Program-made: the position numbers and the translations under genes
In this document: positions 34,577-42,808 of the stretch, piece after piece
Layout: every line of letters begins with the position of its first letter
Position numbering within the stretch: position 1 is the first letter of the stretch
The notes under the pieces: model-generated
Told to the model about the DNA's origin: nothing
The model's database searches: none
Seen by the model: only the letters and a program-made list of their open reading frames with translations
From: an uncultured Thermomicrobia bacterium
GTDB taxonomy: Bacteria; Chloroflexota; Chloroflexia; Thermomicrobiales; JALYUS01
Direction of reading: 5' to 3'
Assembly (NCBI GenBank): GCA_937968015.1
Contig: CALBSO010000015.1
Span: forward strand, 62,001 to 126,000
DNA length: 64,000 bases

Positions 34577-34875
34577 CCCAATGCGATCTCTTCGGCGCCA
34601 TGCGGTGGCGTGAACGCACAGGCCGGATCGTCAAAGATCGCTGGATTCATGACAATGAAGTCAAAGCGCGCACCCGGGACATGCTCGTAGATGAGCCGAT
34701 TCGCGTGATACAGATGCTCCTCTTGCTCGTCGGAAATTGGCTCTGTTTCAAGCCAGAACCTGACGATACCCGGATCAGCGCGCGCCCAAAGCCGCTTGCG
34801 AACGGGGATGGTACGAAGAAACTGCACGAGCGTTTCCCGAACCTGCTGTTCGATTGTCGGATACGCCACGACCAT
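34573..34875 (-). CDS. Partner of the HEPN-like protein
   Basis: A 100-residue protein starting at ATG 34875, with stretches RFWLETEPISDEQEEHLYHA and VPGARFDFIVMNPAIFDDP. I do not recognise an MNT nucleotidyltransferase motif (GSxxxG...DxD), so it is not a canonical MNT antitoxin. Translational coupling to the HEPN-like gene suggests the two proteins work together, possibly as a toxin-antitoxin-like pair. Ribosome site weak. Confidence 0.5.
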   Translation of the reverse strand: MVVAYPTIEQQVRETLVQFLRTIPVRKRLWARADPGIVRFWLETEPISDEQEEHLYHANRLIYEHVPGARFDFIVMNPAIFDDPACAFTPPHGAEEIALG

Positions 34876-35165
34876 CGCGTTTCAGCCCTTTCTCACGCTC
34901 GCACCAATGAAGGGTGGATGCGAAGATTACACAAAAAAGCGTAGTGCCCTGCTATGCCCGTGTCAAGGCCGATACATGGTTTTCAGGCCCTCAGCGGAGA
35001 CGAGGAAGCGTCCCGATGCCCATACAGATACCCCAGAGCGCCGGTGTGAATCACAGCGCGATCTCTACGAAAGTCGCATCGTCCAAGCCAACAAAGCCCT
35101 GTGTCTCAAGGCGCTTGCGCCTGACCAATAAGAACGCGGTGCCTGCCTCCCTTCGTCTCGCCCTC
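34876..35165. other. Non-coding stretch before the sulfur operon
   Basis: No gene with a credible start or family match on either strand. Short frames exist but without ribosome sites or motifs. Nothing else seen until the promoter of the ArsR-rhodanese gene. Confidence 0.5.
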
Positions 35166-35214
35166 TTGCGTTCCCGTGTATGAGGTGTTATGCTATTCAA
35201 TAGATTAATTGAAT
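35166..35214 (+). promoter_or_regulatory. Promoter and palindromic operator of the ArsR-rhodanese operon
   Basis: TTGCGT (35166-35171), 17-base spacer, TATGCT (35189-35194). Directly downstream is ATTCAAT-N6-ATTGAAT (35195-35214), a perfect 7-base inverted repeat. Operators of sulfide-responsive ArsR proteins (SqrR, YgaV, BigR) contain ATTC...GAAT half-sites, though with a different spacing. The likely binder is the ArsR part of the first gene. Confidence 0.6.
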
Positions 35215-35228
35215 GATGGGAGGAATGC

Positions 35229-35903
35229 ATGGGCAATCGCGCATTTAAAGACCGGCTCTACATGGAGTTCGCCACGATCGGCAAGGCGCTCGCCAGCCCA
35301 CATCGTCTCGAACTCCTCGATCTTCTCGCCCAAGGCGCGCGCAGCGTTGAGGAGTTAGCGAGCGAGGCGGGACTCAACATCGCGAATGCATCGGCGCACC
35401 TGCAGGTGATGCGTCGTGCGCGGCTCGTGGAGGCCGAGAAGCGGGGCACGCACACCCTCTATCATCTCGCCGCACCGGAAGTCTTCACCCTCTACCGCAC
35501 GCTGCGCGATCTGGGGAGCGCTCAACTCGCGGAAGTGGATCGGCTCGTCGAGACGTACCTGACGGATCGGCGTGAACTCGAACCGGTAGACAAAGAGGAA
35601 TTGCGCCGACGCTACGAAGACGAGGTTGTGCTCGTGTTGGATGTACGGCCTGTCGTCGAATACGCGCAGGGGCATATACCGGGCGCGCGCTCCATCCCGG
35701 TCGAGGAACTGGAACACCGACTTGCGGAGTTGCCTCCGGATCGAGAGATCGTCGCCTACTGCCGCGGCCCGTACTGCGTCTACGCGGACGAGGCAGCGCG
35801 GCTCCTTCAAGAACACGGCTACACCGTCCGCCGTCTCACCGACGGGTTCCCAGAGTGGCGCGCGGCAGGCTACCCAGTCGAGGAAACCGCGCTCGTTTCG
35901 TAG
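35229..35903 (+). CDS. ArsR-family regulator fused to a rhodanese domain
   Basis: A 224-residue fusion. Residues 10-95 are an ArsR winged helix (LASPHRLELLDLLAQGARSV, ANASAHLQVMRRARLVEAEK). Residues ~125-222 are a rhodanese domain (LVLDVRPVVEYAQGHIPGAR) with active Cys178 and a second Cys183 in YCRGPYCVYADEAARLL. Rhodaneses carry sulfane sulfur; joined to ArsR they may sense persulfide through the cysteine pair. It heads an operon with a persulfide dioxygenase-like enzyme and an MFS transporter, and has its own palindromic operator. Confidence 0.88.
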   Translation: MGNRAFKDRLYMEFATIGKALASPHRLELLDLLAQGARSVEELASEAGLNIANASAHLQVMRRARLVEAEKRGTHTLYHLAAPEVFTLYRTLRDLGSAQLAEVDRLVETYLTDRRELEPVDKEELRRRYEDEVVLVLDVRPVVEYAQGHIPGARSIPVEELEHRLAELPPDREIVAYCRGPYCVYADEAARLLQEHGYTVRRLTDGFPEWRAAGYPVEETALVS

Positions 35904-35924
35904 TATCGTAGTCGGAGGAATCCC

Positions 35925-36698
35925 ATGCTCTTTCGTCAGTATCTCCGCCCCGCCGATGGCAGCGCCTCGTATCTGTTCGGCTGCGTCGGCAAGAGCAAAG
36001 CCGTCGCGGTCGACGTCCTGCCGGAGTTCATCGCGCCGATGCGCGACACGCTCGCCCAGACCGGCATGCGACTGATCGCCTGTGTCGAGACCCATACCCA
36101 CGCCGATCGGCTCTCGGCGACGCGCGAGCTCGCGGAGGGCACGGGCGCGCCGTATCTGGCGCATCATGCCGCACCGCTCGCATTCCCTTTCCAGCCGGTT
36201 CACGATGGCGATGTGATTGACGCGGGCAATGTGCAGGTGCGCATCTGGGACACACCCGGCCACTCCGATGACTCAATCTCGCTGCTCGTTACCGACCTGA
36301 CGCGAGGCGACGAACCGTGGCTCGTCCTGACCGGTGACACGCTCTTTGTCGGCGATGCGGGCCGACCCGATCTCCATGGCGAGGGCAACGCGGAGCGACT
36401 GGCGAACCTCCTCTATGAGAGTGTCCATCGCCTCGCTTCGCTCCTCGATTACGTCATGCTCTACCCCTCGCATTTCTCCGGCTCGGCATGTGGCCGCAGC
36501 CTGAGCGCCAACCCGACATCAACGATCGGTTTCGAGAAGCGCCACAACGCGGCGTTGCGACCGCGCACGCGCGAGGAGTTTATCGCTTTTATGCTCAAAG
36601 ACCTGCCAGAGCAGCCCGCGGATTTCGCTCGCATCCGGGAGATCAACCGCGGCTGCATGCGCGCGGACACCGGCATTCCCGCGGGTATCGTGGCATAG
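35925..36698 (+). CDS. Persulfide dioxygenase-like metallo-beta-lactamase-fold protein
   Basis: A 257-residue MBL-fold protein. The metal motif is H57-T-H59-A-D61-R62 (VETHTHADRLSAT): Arg replaces the last His of HxHxDH. The other ligands, His113 (DTPGHSDDS) and Asp138 (LTGDTLFVGDAGRPDL), are present. Persulfide dioxygenases (ETHE1, Blh) use only one iron, held by the residues that correspond to His57, His113 and Asp138, so the Arg need not abolish activity. Position after an ArsR-rhodanese gene supports a role in sulfide/persulfide oxidation. Confidence 0.8.
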   Translation: MLFRQYLRPADGSASYLFGCVGKSKAVAVDVLPEFIAPMRDTLAQTGMRLIACVETHTHADRLSATRELAEGTGAPYLAHHAAPLAFPFQPVHDGDVIDAGNVQVRIWDTPGHSDDSISLLVTDLTRGDEPWLVLTGDTLFVGDAGRPDLHGEGNAERLANLLYESVHRLASLLDYVMLYPSHFSGSACGRSLSANPTSTIGFEKRHNAALRPRTREEFIAFMLKDLPEQPADFARIREINRGCMRADTGIPAGIVA

Positions 36699-36699
36699 T

Positions 36700-37998
36700 A
36701 TGGCTCGCACACTGATGGCGGTCGCTCCCGCGCCGCCGCGACTTGGGCTGCGCGCCAACTGGGAGCAGTTCATGCTCCTCATGCTGATTAACGCGTTTGT
36801 TGGCGGCATGGTGGGGCTGGAGCGCACCGTCGTCCCCCTCATCGGCGCGGAGGAATTCGGCCTCGCCTCCACGGTGATCGTCACCTCGTTCATCGTCAGT
36901 TTCGGGCTGGTGAAAGCGTGCGCCAACCTCGTCTCCGGCCTCATGGCGGATGCCTGGGGACGCAAGCGCGTCCTCATCCTCGGCTGGCTCCTCGGCGTGC
37001 CCGTCCCCCTCATGATCATCTTCGCACCGAGTTGGGGCTGGATCGTCGCGGCGAATATCCTCCTCGGCCTCAATCAGGGCTTCGCGTGGTCAATGACGGT
37101 CGTGATGAAGGTTGATCTCGTCGGCCCGGCGCGGCGTGGGCTGGCGCTCGGCCTCAATGAGTTCGCCGGCTACTTCGCCGTCGGCGTGACCGCCTTCGCC
37201 ACCGGCTATATCGCGGCGCATCACGGCCTGCGCCCTGCCCCCTTCTATCTCGGCATCGGCTACGCGCTGCTTGGGCTGACACTCTCGCTCTTCCTGGTGC
37301 GCGATACTCGCGCGCATGCCCGCTTTGAGGCGGCGACCCATGCCACGACGGACGCGACACCGGCTGCCGGCTCGCGCTTCGGCGAGGTCTTCGCACTCAC
37401 GACCTGGAAGCATCGGAGCCTCTTTGCGATCAGCCAGGCGGGGTTGATCAACAATCTCAACGACGGCATGTCGTGGGGCATCTTCCCGCTCTTCTTCTTC
37501 GTGCACGGCGTGAGCCTCGCGGGGATCGGGCTGATCAAGGCGATCTATCCGGTGACGTGGAGCGTCGGGCAACTGGTGACCGGCCCATTGAGTGATCGGT
37601 GGGGCCGCAAAGGACTGATCATGTGGGGGATGTGGGTACAAGCCCTCGCGCTCCTTATCATCGCGCGGGGCGCGGGATCACCCTTTGCCACGGGCATGTT
37701 CGGCAGTGTGCTCCTTGGCGCCGGTACCGCGATGGTCTATCCGGCGCTCCTCGCCGGTGTCGGCGATGTCGCACATCCCGCGTGGCGCGCCCGGTCGTTG
37801 AGCGTCTACCGCTTCTGGCGAGACATGGGCTATGCGGTCGGCGCGCTGCTGGCCGGTGTCATCGCTGATGCCCTCGGCTTTCGCTGGGCGATTCAGGTGG
37901 TCGCCACACTGACGTTGCTCTCGGGCGTGATCGTGTGGCGCGTGATGCACGAGACACACCATCCCGCGAGCAGCCGTGCAAGGGAGGCAGAGGGATGA
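36700..37998 (+). CDS. MFS transporter in the sulfur operon
   Basis: A 432-residue major facilitator protein with twelve predicted helices, starting one base after the preceding stop. It has the loop motif GLMADAWGRKRVLILGWLLG (MFS A-type) and the central repeat GPLSDRWGRKGLIMWG. Substrate unknown; by position it may export or import a sulfur compound such as thiosulfate or sulfite. Confidence 0.85.
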   Translation: MARTLMAVAPAPPRLGLRANWEQFMLLMLINAFVGGMVGLERTVVPLIGAEEFGLASTVIVTSFIVSFGLVKACANLVSGLMADAWGRKRVLILGWLLGVPVPLMIIFAPSWGWIVAANILLGLNQGFAWSMTVVMKVDLVGPARRGLALGLNEFAGYFAVGVTAFATGYIAAHHGLRPAPFYLGIGYALLGLTLSLFLVRDTRAHARFEAATHATTDATPAAGSRFGEVFALTTWKHRSLFAISQAGLINNLNDGMSWGIFPLFFFVHGVSLAGIGLIKAIYPVTWSVGQLVTGPLSDRWGRKGLIMWGMWVQALALLIIARGAGSPFATGMFGSVLLGAGTAMVYPALLAGVGDVAHPAWRARSLSVYRFWRDMGYAVGALLAGVIADALGFRWAIQVVATLTLLSGVIVWRVMHETHHPASSRAREAEG

Positions 37999-38225
37999 AC
38001 CGTCGCTGCTGCACCGGTGTTGAGACGACATTCACCGCGCGTGTTGCGGCCAGCGATCTGCGCCGCGATCACGATAAAGGGGCACCGAAGACGACACGCC
38101 TCTTGCGGGATGCGATCACGGCGACACGCAATAGACATCGCGCCGAGATGGAGTTGAGTCCATTGATGGGATGCTCATCAATGGGCTCGTGATCGTGGCC
38201 TGGTATTTTCAGTGCCTCGTATTTA

Positions 38226-39368
38226 CTACGCCAGCGCGATGCTCGCCGCGACGATTTTCAGCGCGCCGCCTTCGCTGCCGATGGTGTAACTGCCAGTGTA
38301 CTGTTGCGTGTCGCCGTTCGTCTCGCGGGCATTGAGCACGATCGTGATGATGGTCTGATCGCCGCTCTGGGCGATGGCGCGGATGTGCAGGTCGTCTTGC
38401 TGCGTCATCGCGAACCCGGTGGCGAAGTCGTCGGAGGATTGATTCTGCTGCATCTGCGCGCCGAAGAAGGCGTAGGCGGCGTGGTAGTCGTGGCGGTTGA
38501 TCGCCGTGTAATAGTCGCGGACGACTTGCGCGGCATCGCCCCGCAAGGTGAATGGCTGCTGGCTGAGGCGCGACGACTGCGTGTCGCCGAGGCAGGGAGG
38601 CACGCTCGCCGGTACCGTGAAGGAGCCGTTGCCGCCCAGGAGCGTGACGCGCAGAACGAATGTATCATTCGCCGTCGCTTGTGGGCACTGGTTGGACCAC
38701 CGCACATCGGTCACCGCCTGCTGCCCCGGTTGCAGGACGACCTCGCCGCCCACGTCGTTCGCGTCCGTGAACACCGCGTTCTCGGTCGGGGCGATCTGGC
38801 CCTGGGCGCTCTCGATCCGCACCGCCGGGTACGCCGGGAGCAGGCACGCGCCCGCGCCATTGTTCGTCACGGCGATCGTGCCGATCCGCGAGCCGACCGC
38901 GCCCTGCCACTGAACGTCCGCGTTCAGATCGGCGGCGCGGCAGGCGGGTATCTCGGATGGCGGCGCGTCAACCACCGTCACATCGAAGGTGTTACCGGGC
39001 GCGCCCTTGAAATTGTCGGTCGCGAGGTGCCAGGCGCCCGCCGCCGGGAAGGTCATGAAGGCGCTATATGTGCCGCCGGGGCCATCTGGAAGCGCGGTCG
39101 CGGCAGCAGAGATGACTGTACCATCCGCGTCGGAAACGGCGCTCAGCGAGAAGACCCGGACGAGCGCGACATTCAGCGGGCCACCAACGGCAAAGATCGT
39201 CACGTTGATCGTCACGGGCTCCCCCACGACGGGCTGTGCCGGATCAATACGGTAGGCGATGGTGATCTGACCGGGGGCGGCCAGCGCTGAGGTGGCCGTT
39301 CCCACAATCAGTGCGGCGATTGCGAGCCACATCGCAAGGAGAGACGCAGACCATTTCCGTCGGTACAT
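38226..39368 (-). CDS. Exported DUF4232-domain protein
   Basis: A 380-residue secreted protein; ATG 39368 has GAGGAGG upstream. The signal peptide (LLAMWLAIAALIVGTATSAL) ends at Ala-Ala. Residues ~30-135 form an Ig-like region with a cupredoxin-like look, ~140-265 a DUF4232 domain (DVQWQGAVGSRIGTIAVTNN, CLLPAYPAVRI, PQATANDTFVLRVTLLGG), and ~275-380 an NTF2/DUF4864-like domain (AAQVVRDYYTAINRHDYHAA). DUF4232 is common on the outside of high-GC Gram-positive cells; function unknown. Confidence 0.75.
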   Translation of the reverse strand: MYRRKWSASLLAMWLAIAALIVGTATSALAAPGQITIAYRIDPAQPVVGEPVTINVTIFAVGGPLNVALVRVFSLSAVSDADGTVISAAATALPDGPGGTYSAFMTFPAAGAWHLATDNFKGAPGNTFDVTVVDAPPSEIPACRAADLNADVQWQGAVGSRIGTIAVTNNGAGACLLPAYPAVRIESAQGQIAPTENAVFTDANDVGGEVVLQPGQQAVTDVRWSNQCPQATANDTFVLRVTLLGGNGSFTVPASVPPCLGDTQSSRLSQQPFTLRGDAAQVVRDYYTAINRHDYHAAYAFFGAQMQQNQSSDDFATGFAMTQQDDLHIRAIAQSGDQTIITIVLNARETNGDTQQYTGSYTIGSEGGALKIVAASIALA

Positions 39369-39607
39369 TGGTTCCTCCTCATCTCGTGCATACGCGATGA
39401 GATGTCTCGCCGCTCCAGGCGCTTGTCTCTCATAGGAACGTACGAAAATTCCTTCACGTTCCATCTCGGCATGGACGCGAACGAACCGCGTCACATCCGC
39501 GCTATTCGTTCCATCCCTTCCCTTCCCTCCGCCGGGTGCGTTTTGTGCAACCGCATTATTGCCGGAATATGCGAACACCTCTACCATAGCGTCAGCAACC
39601 CGTCCGC

Positions 39608-41209
39608 ATGATGCAACCGCCGCTCCCCCTTCCCTTCGAGGGAAGCGAAAGCCCTCCGGGCAGCATCGAGGTGAGGAAGGACGCTCCCATCGTCAAGCGC
39701 ACCCCGTCTCCGGCCACGACTGCGACGAATCCGCTCACGCGCGACTACGACACCGGCGGGTTCTACGATGAGATGTTCGTGCCGACGCCCGGCGGGAAGG
39801 TCATGCCCCGCGCGCATTACCGCCCGCTCGCCGTACAACTCGCCCCGTTGGACGCGAGCGACCTCCGCCACGCGAGCGACCTCGCCAACCGCTCCTTTCT
39901 CCATCAGGGCATCACCTTCACCGTCTATTCGGACGCGGAACACGGCACCGAGCGGATCTTCCCCTTCGACCTCATCCCGCGCCTCATCCCACCGGACGAA
40001 TGGCGCCTGATCGAAACCGGCCTCCAGCAGCGCATCCGCGCCCTGAACATGTTCATTCACGACATCTATCACGATCAGGAGATCCTCGAAGACCATATCG
40101 TGCCGCGCCAGTTGGTCGTCCGGGCGCGCCACTTCCGCCGTGAGGTCGTCGGCATTGACGTGCCGCACAACCTCTCCATCCACATCGTCGGCAGCGATCT
40201 CGTGCGCGATGCGAGTGGACGCTACCTGGTCCTCGAAGACAATCTGCGTAGCCCGAGCGGCGTCTCATACGTCCTTGCGAACCGCACGACGATGCGGCGC
40301 GTGCTGCCGGACTGGTTCAGTGAATTGGGCGTCCGCTCCGTGGATCACTATTGCAGCCAACTGATCGAGAATCTGCGTGCGCTCTCGCCTCGCCCCCTCG
40401 CACGCGGTTCCGGCGGCCCGACAGTCGTCCTGCTCACGCCCGGTATCTACAACTCGGCCTACTTCGAGCACGCCTTCCTCGCGCAGCAGATGGGCATTGA
40501 ACTCGTCGAGGGGCGTGATCTCTTCGTCGTGGACAACCGCGTCTATTTGCGCACAACGCGCGGGCGCGAGCCGGTGGATGTCATCTACCGCCGCGTGGAC
40601 GATGAATTCCTCGATCCGCTCGCCTTCCGGCCGGACAGCATGCTCGGCATCGCGGGCCTGCTCGGCGCAGTACGGACGGGGAATGTCGCCCTCGCCAACG
40701 CGATCGGCACGGGTGTCGCGGACGACAAGGTGATCTACCACTACGTCCCGGCGATCATCCGCTACTACTTGAACGAGGAGCCGATCCTCGGCAATGTGCC
40801 GACCTATCTGCCCTCCGACCCCGAACAGCGGGAGTACATCATCGCGCACGCGGGCGAACTCGTCATCAAGGCGGCAAATGAGAGCGGCGGCTACGGCATG
40901 CTCATCGGCCCCAGCGCCGATGAGGAGGAAATCGAGCAGTTCCGTGCCCGCGTCGCCACCCACCCGCGCGACTACATCGCTCAGCCCGTTGTCCCGCTCT
41001 CCCGCAGCCCCTCCTTCATCCCCGACGACGTAGGCGATGGTGGGCGGCTCGAAGGGCGCCATATTGATCTGCGCCCCTATATCCTCAGTGGCCCGAAGGA
41101 GATTCATGTCCTCCCCGGTGGCCTCACCCGCGTCGCCCTCCGCCGCGGCTCGCTCGTCGTCAACAGCAGCCAGGGCGGGGGAAGTAAAGATACGTGGGTG
41201 CTCAGGTAG
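39608..41209 (+). CDS. Circularly permuted ATP-grasp protein (COG2308)
   Basis: A 533-residue protein of the circularly permuted ATP-grasp type 2 family, with DYDTGGFYDEMF opening the domain at ~47, FPFDLIPRLIPPDEWRLIE, YLVLEDNLRSPSGVSYVLAN, and the C-terminal GGLTRVALRRGSLVVNSSQG. The family co-occurs with alpha-E and transglutaminase proteins and is predicted to make peptide-like bonds. The first ~40 residues (PPLPLPFEGSESPPGSIEVR) are encoded by a GC palindrome and are probably not native, so the real start may lie downstream. The stop region is already within a heptad element. Confidence 0.85.
   Translation: MMQPPLPLPFEGSESPPGSIEVRKDAPIVKRTPSPATTATNPLTRDYDTGGFYDEMFVPTPGGKVMPRAHYRPLAVQLAPLDASDLRHASDLANRSFLHQGITFTVYSDAEHGTERIFPFDLIPRLIPPDEWRLIETGLQQRIRALNMFIHDIYHDQEILEDHIVPRQLVVRARHFRREVVGIDVPHNLSIHIVGSDLVRDASGRYLVLEDNLRSPSGVSYVLANRTTMRRVLPDWFSELGVRSVDHYCSQLIENLRALSPRPLARGSGGPTVVLLTPGIYNSAYFEHAFLAQQMGIELVEGRDLFVVDNRVYLRTTRGREPVDVIYRRVDDEFLDPLAFRPDSMLGIAGLLGAVRTGNVALANAIGTGVADDKVIYHYVPAIIRYYLNEEPILGNVPTYLPSDPEQREYIIAHAGELVIKAANESGGYGMLIGPSADEEEIEQFRARVATHPRDYIAQPVVPLSRSPSFIPDDVGDGGRLEGRHIDLRPYILSGPKEIHVLPGGLTRVALRRGSLVVNSSQGGGSKDTWVLR
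39611..39680. repeat. GC palindrome in the 5' coding part of the ATP-grasp gene
   Basis: CTTCCCTTCGAGGGAAG-type palindrome followed by the core CCCTCCGGGCAG (39652-39663) and CATCGAGGTGAGGAAGG. It is translated as the N-terminus of the ATP-grasp protein. Confidence 0.6.
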
Positions 41210-41657
41210 GACTGAGGACTGAGGGGTAAGTGGCGGAGGGACGACACATGGCGAAGATTGAGCGATTCGAGGACCTGTTTGCATGGCAAAAAGCGCGACG
41301 GTTGACGCGAGAGGTGTATCGTGTAACGAAGCAAGGCGAATTTGCCAAAGACTATGGACTCGCACGGCAACTGCAACGCGCATCGGTGTCCATCATGTCG
41401 AATGTCGCTGAAGGGTTCGAACGTGGCGGGCGAGCAGAATTCCATCAATTTCTTTCCACAGCGAAAGCGTCCCGTGCGGAAACGCGGTCGCTACTCTATG
41501 TCGCACTCGATGCCGAATACCTCGACGAAAAGACCTTCGAGCGATTGCTCGAAAATGCCGACGAAGTCGCCCGAATCATCGGCGGCCTCCGCGCCAAAGT
41601 CGAACGACAACGCGACGAACAACGTACTGTACGGAGGGACGCATGATCCTCAGTCCT
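41208..41657. repeat. Inverted heptad arms bracketing the four-helix-bundle gene
   Basis: AGGACTGAGG at 41208-41217 (and an overlapping second copy at 41215-41224) is the exact inverse of CCTCAGTCCT at 41648-41657. The four-helix-bundle gene lies entirely between these arms, inside an otherwise conserved gene triad. Confidence 0.65.
41248..41646 (+). CDS. Four-helix-bundle protein (S23 / 23S rRNA IVP family)
   Basis: A 132-residue helical protein, ATG 41248 with GGAGGG upstream. It has the family pattern FEDLFAWQKARRLTREVYRV, RQLQRASVSIMSNVAEGFER and ETRSLLYVALDAEYLDEKTF. Members are encoded in intervening sequences of 23S rRNA and at many other sites, and include the Avd accessory proteins of diversity-generating retroelements. 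No reverse transcriptase is here. The gene interrupts the ATP-grasp/alpha-E pair and is enclosed by inverted heptad arms, which suggests it moved in as a unit. Confidence 0.85.
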   Translation: MAKIERFEDLFAWQKARRLTREVYRVTKQGEFAKDYGLARQLQRASVSIMSNVAEGFERGGRAEFHQFLSTAKASRAETRSLLYVALDAEYLDEKTFERLLENADEVARIIGGLRAKVERQRDEQRTVRRDA

Positions 41658-41671
41658 CCCGAGGCGAAGCC

Positions 41672-42808
41672 GTGTTGAGCCGCATCGCTGAATCACTCTA
41701 CTGGATTGGGCGATATGTCGAGCGCGCCGAGGATACGGCGCGCATTACGGACGTCAACTATCACCATACGCTGGAGATGGGCGCGTCGCCGGAGGCGCGG
41801 GAACGGCGGCGGCAACAGTGGGAGGCGCTCGTTCTCATCGTCGGCGAGGCGCCCCGCTTCTTCACCCTGCACGACCGGGCGGACGAGGAGACGGTGCCGC
41901 CTTACCTCACCTTCGCGACCGAGAACCCGCACTCGATCGTCTCCTGCGTCGCCCGCGCCCGCGAGAATGCCCGCACGATGCGCCATCAGATCGCCAGTGA
42001 GATGTGGGAGGTCCTCAATCGCTTCCATCTCGAATTGCAGCGGCTACGGGAATCCAGCGAGACACCGGTCAGCGCGGAGAATGTGCATCTCTTTTACCGC
42101 TCCATCAAGGAATTCAGCCATCTCTTCCAGGGCATCACCGATAGTACGATGCCGCGTGAGGAGGGATGGTATTTCCTCCAAGCCGGAAAGTTCCTCGAAC
42201 GAGCCGAGAAGACCGCCCGCGCCCTCGATGTGAAGTATCACCTGCTCGCTCGGGACGAAGGACTGCGGGCGCCCTCCGGGCAGCATGAGGACTCAGGGCT
42301 GAGGGTGGAATCATCTACTCTCAGTCCTGAGTCCTCAGTCCTCAGTCCTGTTCCGGGTGATTGGGACCAGTGGCTTGCGGTGCTCCGCTCGCTCTCCGCG
42401 TACGAGGCGTACCACAAGATCTACCGTAGCACGGTCCGACCCCGCTCCGTGATCGAGATGCTGACACTCTCCCCGATCTTCCCCCGCTCCATCCGCTTCG
42501 CCATCGGCGAGGTAGATGCGGCACTTGCCCGCATCGCGGGAGGACTCAGGGCCGAGGACGTAGGATTAAGCAATGATCCGTCCTCCCTCAGTCCTCAGTC
42601 CTTCGTCCTTCGCCCTTCCCATGAGGCGGAGCGTGCCGTTGGGAGATTGCATAGCGCGCTGGCATATCAGCGGGTGGAAGAAGTCTTTGCCGTTGATTTG
42701 CACGATTACCTGCTCGACATCCAGCGACAATGTTTCCAGATTGGCGAGCATATCCAGGCGCAGTATTTCGCGCCCCGCATCCTGCGCGCCGAGGAGGTCA
42801 TCACGTGA
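41672..42808 (+). CDS. Alpha-E domain protein (COG2307) with two repeat-encoded insertions
   Basis: A 378-residue helical protein starting at GTG 41672: VLSRIAESLYWIGRYVERAE is the usual N-terminus of the alpha-E family, which normally has about 310-320 residues. Two loops are encoded by heptad palindromes: residues ~195-229, with STLSPESSVLSP, and ~289-317, with SSLSPQSFVLRP. The core continues after each in frame (QWLAVLRSLSAYEAYHKIYR; AERAVGRLHSALAYQ). It acts with the ATP-grasp and transglutaminase proteins of the same operon; the stop overlaps the next start (GTGA). Confidence 0.88.
   Translation: MLSRIAESLYWIGRYVERAEDTARITDVNYHHTLEMGASPEARERRRQQWEALVLIVGEAPRFFTLHDRADEETVPPYLTFATENPHSIVSCVARARENARTMRHQIASEMWEVLNRFHLELQRLRESSETPVSAENVHLFYRSIKEFSHLFQGITDSTMPREEGWYFLQAGKFLERAEKTARALDVKYHLLARDEGLRAPSGQHEDSGLRVESSTLSPESSVLSPVPGDWDQWLAVLRSLSAYEAYHKIYRSTVRPRSVIEMLTLSPIFPRSIRFAIGEVDAALARIAGGLRAEDVGLSNDPSSLSPQSFVLRPSHEAERAVGRLHSALAYQRVEEVFAVDLHDYLLDIQRQCFQIGEHIQAQYFAPRILRAEEVIT
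42255..42351. repeat. Heptad palindrome inserted in frame in the alpha-E gene (1)
   Basis: AGGACTCAGGGCTGAGGGT (about 42288-42305) pairs with ACTCTCAGTCCTGAGTCCT (about 42317-42335), two mismatches, and is followed by more CTCAGTC heptads. The core CCCTCCGGGCAG (42272-42283) lies within the left flank, so one repeat type sits inside another. Confidence 0.8.
42541..42608. repeat. Heptad palindrome inserted in frame in the alpha-E gene (2)
   Basis: Left arm AGGACTCAGGGCCGAGGACG (42541-42560) and right arm CCTCCCTCAGTCCTCAGTCC (from 42581) are imperfect inverses of the same heptad family as the first insertion, again read through in frame. Confidence 0.75.

Noticed and set aside
37995..38192. 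66-codon frame starting at ATGA overlap with the MFS stop, GGGAGG upstream
   Set aside because: Signals are fair but the product is Arg/Thr/His-rich with no motif or family. Left out as not supportable beyond the start signals.
41248..41646. Diversity-generating retroelement (Avd-type) locus
   Set aside because: Only the four-helix-bundle protein is present; no reverse transcriptase or template repeat seen nearby.
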